Shown: piece after piece, positions 61,920-64,000 of the stretch
Position numbering within the stretch: the stretch's first letter is position 1
Layout of the letters: every line of letters begins with the position of its first letter
Assembly: GCF_012939955.1 (NCBI RefSeq)
Contig: NZ_SPMY01000017.1
Location: 107,223 to 171,222, forward strand
Length of the DNA: 64,000 nucleotides
Source of the DNA: Candidatus Accumulibacter phosphatis
GTDB lineage: Bacteria > Pseudomonadota > Gammaproteobacteria > Burkholderiales > Rhodocyclaceae
Direction: 5' to 3'
The notes under the pieces: generated by a model
Databases searched by the model: none
The model's input: the letters and a program-made list of their open reading frames with translations, nothing else
What the model was told of the DNA's origin: nothing
Program-made: the position numbers and the translations under genes

Positions 61920-63830
61920 TCAGATCTGATAGTCGAGCTTCAGGCGTACCTGCAGCCTGCGCGCCTGCCGGAAAGACTCTTTGAGCATACGTCTTTCAAC
62001 CTCGTTCAGCTCGTCCGGCCGGATCAGATTGTCACCGCTGCGCCCGTGTTCCTGCTCGAAATGCTGGTGCCGCAAACGCAGCATCTGAATGAAATTGAAG
62101 CCGTCGACGACGGCCGCCGTCTCGTCTGCGGAAATCTTCATCAAGCTGCTGGCCCGCTTGAGACGAGCGACGGTGTTCGTCGCCTCGACCTGATTGGCCA
62201 GCGCAAAAAGGCGTGCCGCGTCGGTAAACAGGCGCACGCCGTACTTCTTGAGATCGATGGTTCCGGGATGCTCGGGGTCGCCGTCGGTGACGAAGTCGCG
62301 GATGCGACCTAGCGGCGGCGCCACGCTGAGCGCATTCTGGGCCAGCATGCGCAGGAACAGCGGATTGCCCTGCGTCTGGCGAAGAAGTGACAGACGCATC
62401 CGGTGCGCCAGATTAAAGCGGCCGTGCAGCGGTCGGAAATCGAAAAAGATCGTCGCGTTCAGCAAGGCCAGCGGCTCGGGTGTGCGCACCCACTGCGAAA
62501 ACTTCTCTTCCCACTCCTCGAGCGTCAGGCAAAGCTCGGGGTTGCTGGCCATGATGTTGCCCTTGCAGAGGGGAAAACCGCACTTGTCGAGGTCATCATT
62601 GACCTCCCGGGCAAAATCGAGAAAACGCAGCTGCGTCTGCTCGCGGTCCATGATGTCGGTGCAAATGAAGACGATTCCGTTATCCTGATCGGTGGTGAAG
62701 GTCTGCTCGTCGCGCCCCTCCGAACCGAACGCCAGCCACGCCCAGTCGATGCCGTAGAAGTCGTGGCGCTCGAGGTTGAGTTCGATCACCCGGCGCGTCA
62801 CCGCGTCGTTCAGGGTCGAGATGAACTGCGTGATCTCCTGCGCGCCAACTCCCTCCGAAAGCATCCTCAGTGCCAACTGGCGAACGTCGTCGCGCGCGTG
62901 CTGCAGCACGGCGATAGTGGTCGCTGCGTCGATCGCGTGCCGAATCTGCCGCAGGCCTGCCCCTTGCAGCTTGAACAGGTCACGCTCGGAAACCACGCCG
63001 CGCAAGCGCCCGCCCTCGTCCACTGCGAGAACGTGGCGCACCCGGTGCATGGCCATCAGCAGCGCCGCGTCATGAGCATTTGCCGCCAGCGGCAAGGTCT
63101 GCGGTGCTGGCGACATGACCGCGGCAATCGCCTGCTCGAGGGACGCCCCGGGGAGGACGATGCGTTTCAGGATGTCCGAAAGGGTAAAGATGCCGATAGG
63201 CTGCTGCTCGCCATCCACCACCACCATCGAGCCGAGGTGCTGGCTGGCCATCAGCTCGACGACCCGGCGCACCGGCGTATCGGCCGCCACGGCGACCGGT
63301 TCACGCGTGACGATTATCGATAGTGGCGAGTTCATCGTCTTCTGTTCCGCCGCGCGCTGGGCAAGCTGCAGCTGCAGCTGCTGCTGCGATTGCCTGAGCA
63401 GGCCGGCGATGTACTGGGTACAGAAAAGATTGAAGACTGTGCTCTTCTGGGTCAGGGCGAAGAAGTCTTCGGCGGCCAGTTCGTAACAGAAGACATCGTC
63501 GCGAGCAACGTAGGCGCCCACCGTTTCACGCTGCGCCATCAAGGCGCCAATCGAGAAGCTCTGACCGGGACCCAGGGTGAGCGACGATGACTCCAGCTTG
63601 CGGTCCCCACCGCTGCGCAGAACGTCCACCCGACCACGCTGCAGGATGTGCAGCGTCCGCGCCACGCCGCTTTCTCTGGCCAGAATCCGCGCGCCTTTCG
63701 GATAGTGGGCGAGTTTCACCCGCTGCGCGAGAAAACGCAGCCACTCGGCTTCCATCCGATCAAAAGGCGGGTAGGCCTGCAGTGACTGGATGCACGCGGA
63801 GACCAGCAGTTCAGTCGCCTCGTTGCTCAT
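61920..63830 (-). CDS. cNMP-binding/CBS/DUF294 nucleotidyltransferase-like signalling protein
   Basis: A 636-residue cytoplasmic protein. Domains in order: cyclic-nucleotide-binding-like (about 20-145), two CBS domains (about 170-295, with QHLGSMVVVDGEQQPIGIFT and VRHVLAVDEGGRLRGVVSER), a DUF294 nucleotidyltransferase domain (about 310-450, WLAFGSEGRDEQTFTTDQDN with the paired acidic residues), and a DUF294 C-terminal helical domain (about 490-630). This GlnD-like layout suggests regulation by adenine nucleotides. It leads the symporter operon and may control it. Confidence 0.9.
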   Translation of the reverse strand: MSNEATELLVSACIQSLQAYPPFDRMEAEWLRFLAQRVKLAHYPKGARILARESGVARTLHILQRGRVDVLRSGGDRKLESSSLTLGPGQSFSIGALMAQRETVGAYVARDDVFCYELAAEDFFALTQKSTVFNLFCTQYIAGLLRQSQQQLQLQLAQRAAEQKTMNSPLSIIVTREPVAVAADTPVRRVVELMASQHLGSMVVVDGEQQPIGIFTLSDILKRIVLPGASLEQAIAAVMSPAPQTLPLAANAHDAALLMAMHRVRHVLAVDEGGRLRGVVSERDLFKLQGAGLRQIRHAIDAATTIAVLQHARDDVRQLALRMLSEGVGAQEITQFISTLNDAVTRRVIELNLERHDFYGIDWAWLAFGSEGRDEQTFTTDQDNGIVFICTDIMDREQTQLRFLDFAREVNDDLDKCGFPLCKGNIMASNPELCLTLEEWEEKFSQWVRTPEPLALLNATIFFDFRPLHGRFNLAHRMRLSLLRQTQGNPLFLRMLAQNALSVAPPLGRIRDFVTDGDPEHPGTIDLKKYGVRLFTDAARLFALANQVEATNTVARLKRASSLMKISADETAAVVDGFNFIQMLRLRHQHFEQEHGRSGDNLIRPDELNEVERRMLKESFRQARRLQVRLKLDYQI

Positions 63831-63860
63831 CCGAACTCCTAGTTCGATGCAAATAAAGAG

Positions 63861-63882
63861 GCCGGCACGCCGTGCCGGCCTG
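63861..63882 (-). terminator. Hairpin upstream of the CBS/DUF294 gene
   Basis: GGCCGGCAC (63861-63869) pairs with GTGCCGGCC (63873-63881). On the reverse strand it is followed by TCTTTATTTG, so it probably terminates a reverse-strand gene lying beyond the window. Confidence 0.5.
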
Positions 63883-63948
63883 AAAAAACCCGCTTGCTCA
63901 GGCGAGGTGACGCGTCGCCAAAGCCTCTCCCACGCGCAAAAAGCTGCT

Positions 63949-63998
63949 AACGGTCATGACATGTCGAGATACCCCGAATCATGAAAGTCATGACCGTT
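63949..63998. repeat. Dispersed palindromic repeat, copy 2 (REP/MITE-like)
   Basis: AACGGTCATGAC (63949-63960) and GTCATGACCGTT (63987-63998) are the same perfect 12-base arms as at 36859-36907. Read on the reverse strand, the centre begins TTTCATGAT and contains TCTCGA at the same place as copy 1. Flanking GCTAACGG is also shared. The window ends two bases later. Confidence 0.75.
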
Positions 63999-64000
63999 TC

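Overview
This 64 kb window looks like chromosomal DNA of a GC-rich betaproteobacterium, most likely a Rhodocyclales member of the 'Candidatus Accumulibacter' type. This is inferred from gene content: an exosortase-B/PEP-CTERM exopolysaccharide locus, a low-affinity Pit phosphate transporter with its DUF47 partner, a glyoxylate shunt, and the gene order carA-carB-greA-DUF4149-yhbY-rlmE-ftsH-folP-glmM typical of betaproteobacteria. I saw no rRNA, tRNA, CRISPR array, prophage or insertion sequence.

Region 1 (1-24.3 kb) is an exopolysaccharide/protein-sorting locus. Export and chain-length genes come first (epsD end, epsE, epsF, epsG), then a VanZ-like gene on the other strand, exosortase B (xrtB/epsH) and epsI. 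GDP-fucose synthesis (gmd, fcl) follows. Next come a nucleotidyltransferase/thymidylate-kinase-like fusion, two GT4 glycosyltransferases, a Wzx-type flippase fused to an APH-like kinase domain, a Wzy/ligase-type membrane protein, a glycosidase and a WecG-type transferase. Beyond these lie two PEP-CTERM target proteins, the LuxR-type regulator epsA (reverse strand), the initiating sugar-phosphate transferase epsB and a lytic transglycosylase. A TAGTCC-N4-GG(A/G)CTA dyad occurs upstream of both PEP-CTERM genes and is a good candidate operator.

Region 2 (24.3-32.2 kb) carries carbon metabolism: isocitrate lyase and malate synthase A, the latter divergent from a LysR regulator. Decayed gene pieces lie between them, and a TerC/UspA pair follows. 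Region 3 (32.2-46.1 kb) is mixed: hslVU with a STAS protein, a CobW-type GTPase, a DUF1223-msrB-msrA operon for envelope protein repair, rlmI, a SCO1 operon, the pit/DUF47 pair, a decayed metallopeptidase, an M23 peptidase and fur. Region 4 (46.2-58.7 kb) is housekeeping: bamE, dapB, carAB, greA, yhbY, rlmE, ftsH, folP, glmM. Region 5 (58.7-64 kb, reverse strand) encodes a cNMP/CBS/DUF294 signalling protein, a degenerate exonuclease-like protein, a sodium/solute symporter and its DUF4212 partner.

A recurring feature is interruption of genes by single-base frameshifts. Most read as one extra base in an A/T or G/C homopolymer; a few read as a missing base. They hit housekeeping-type genes (aceA, the symporter) as well as EPS genes, so sequence or assembly error is the simplest explanation. 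The glycosidase at 14.3-16.5 kb is so heavily hit that it may be a real pseudogene. Coordinates of interrupted genes below span the reconstructed full gene.
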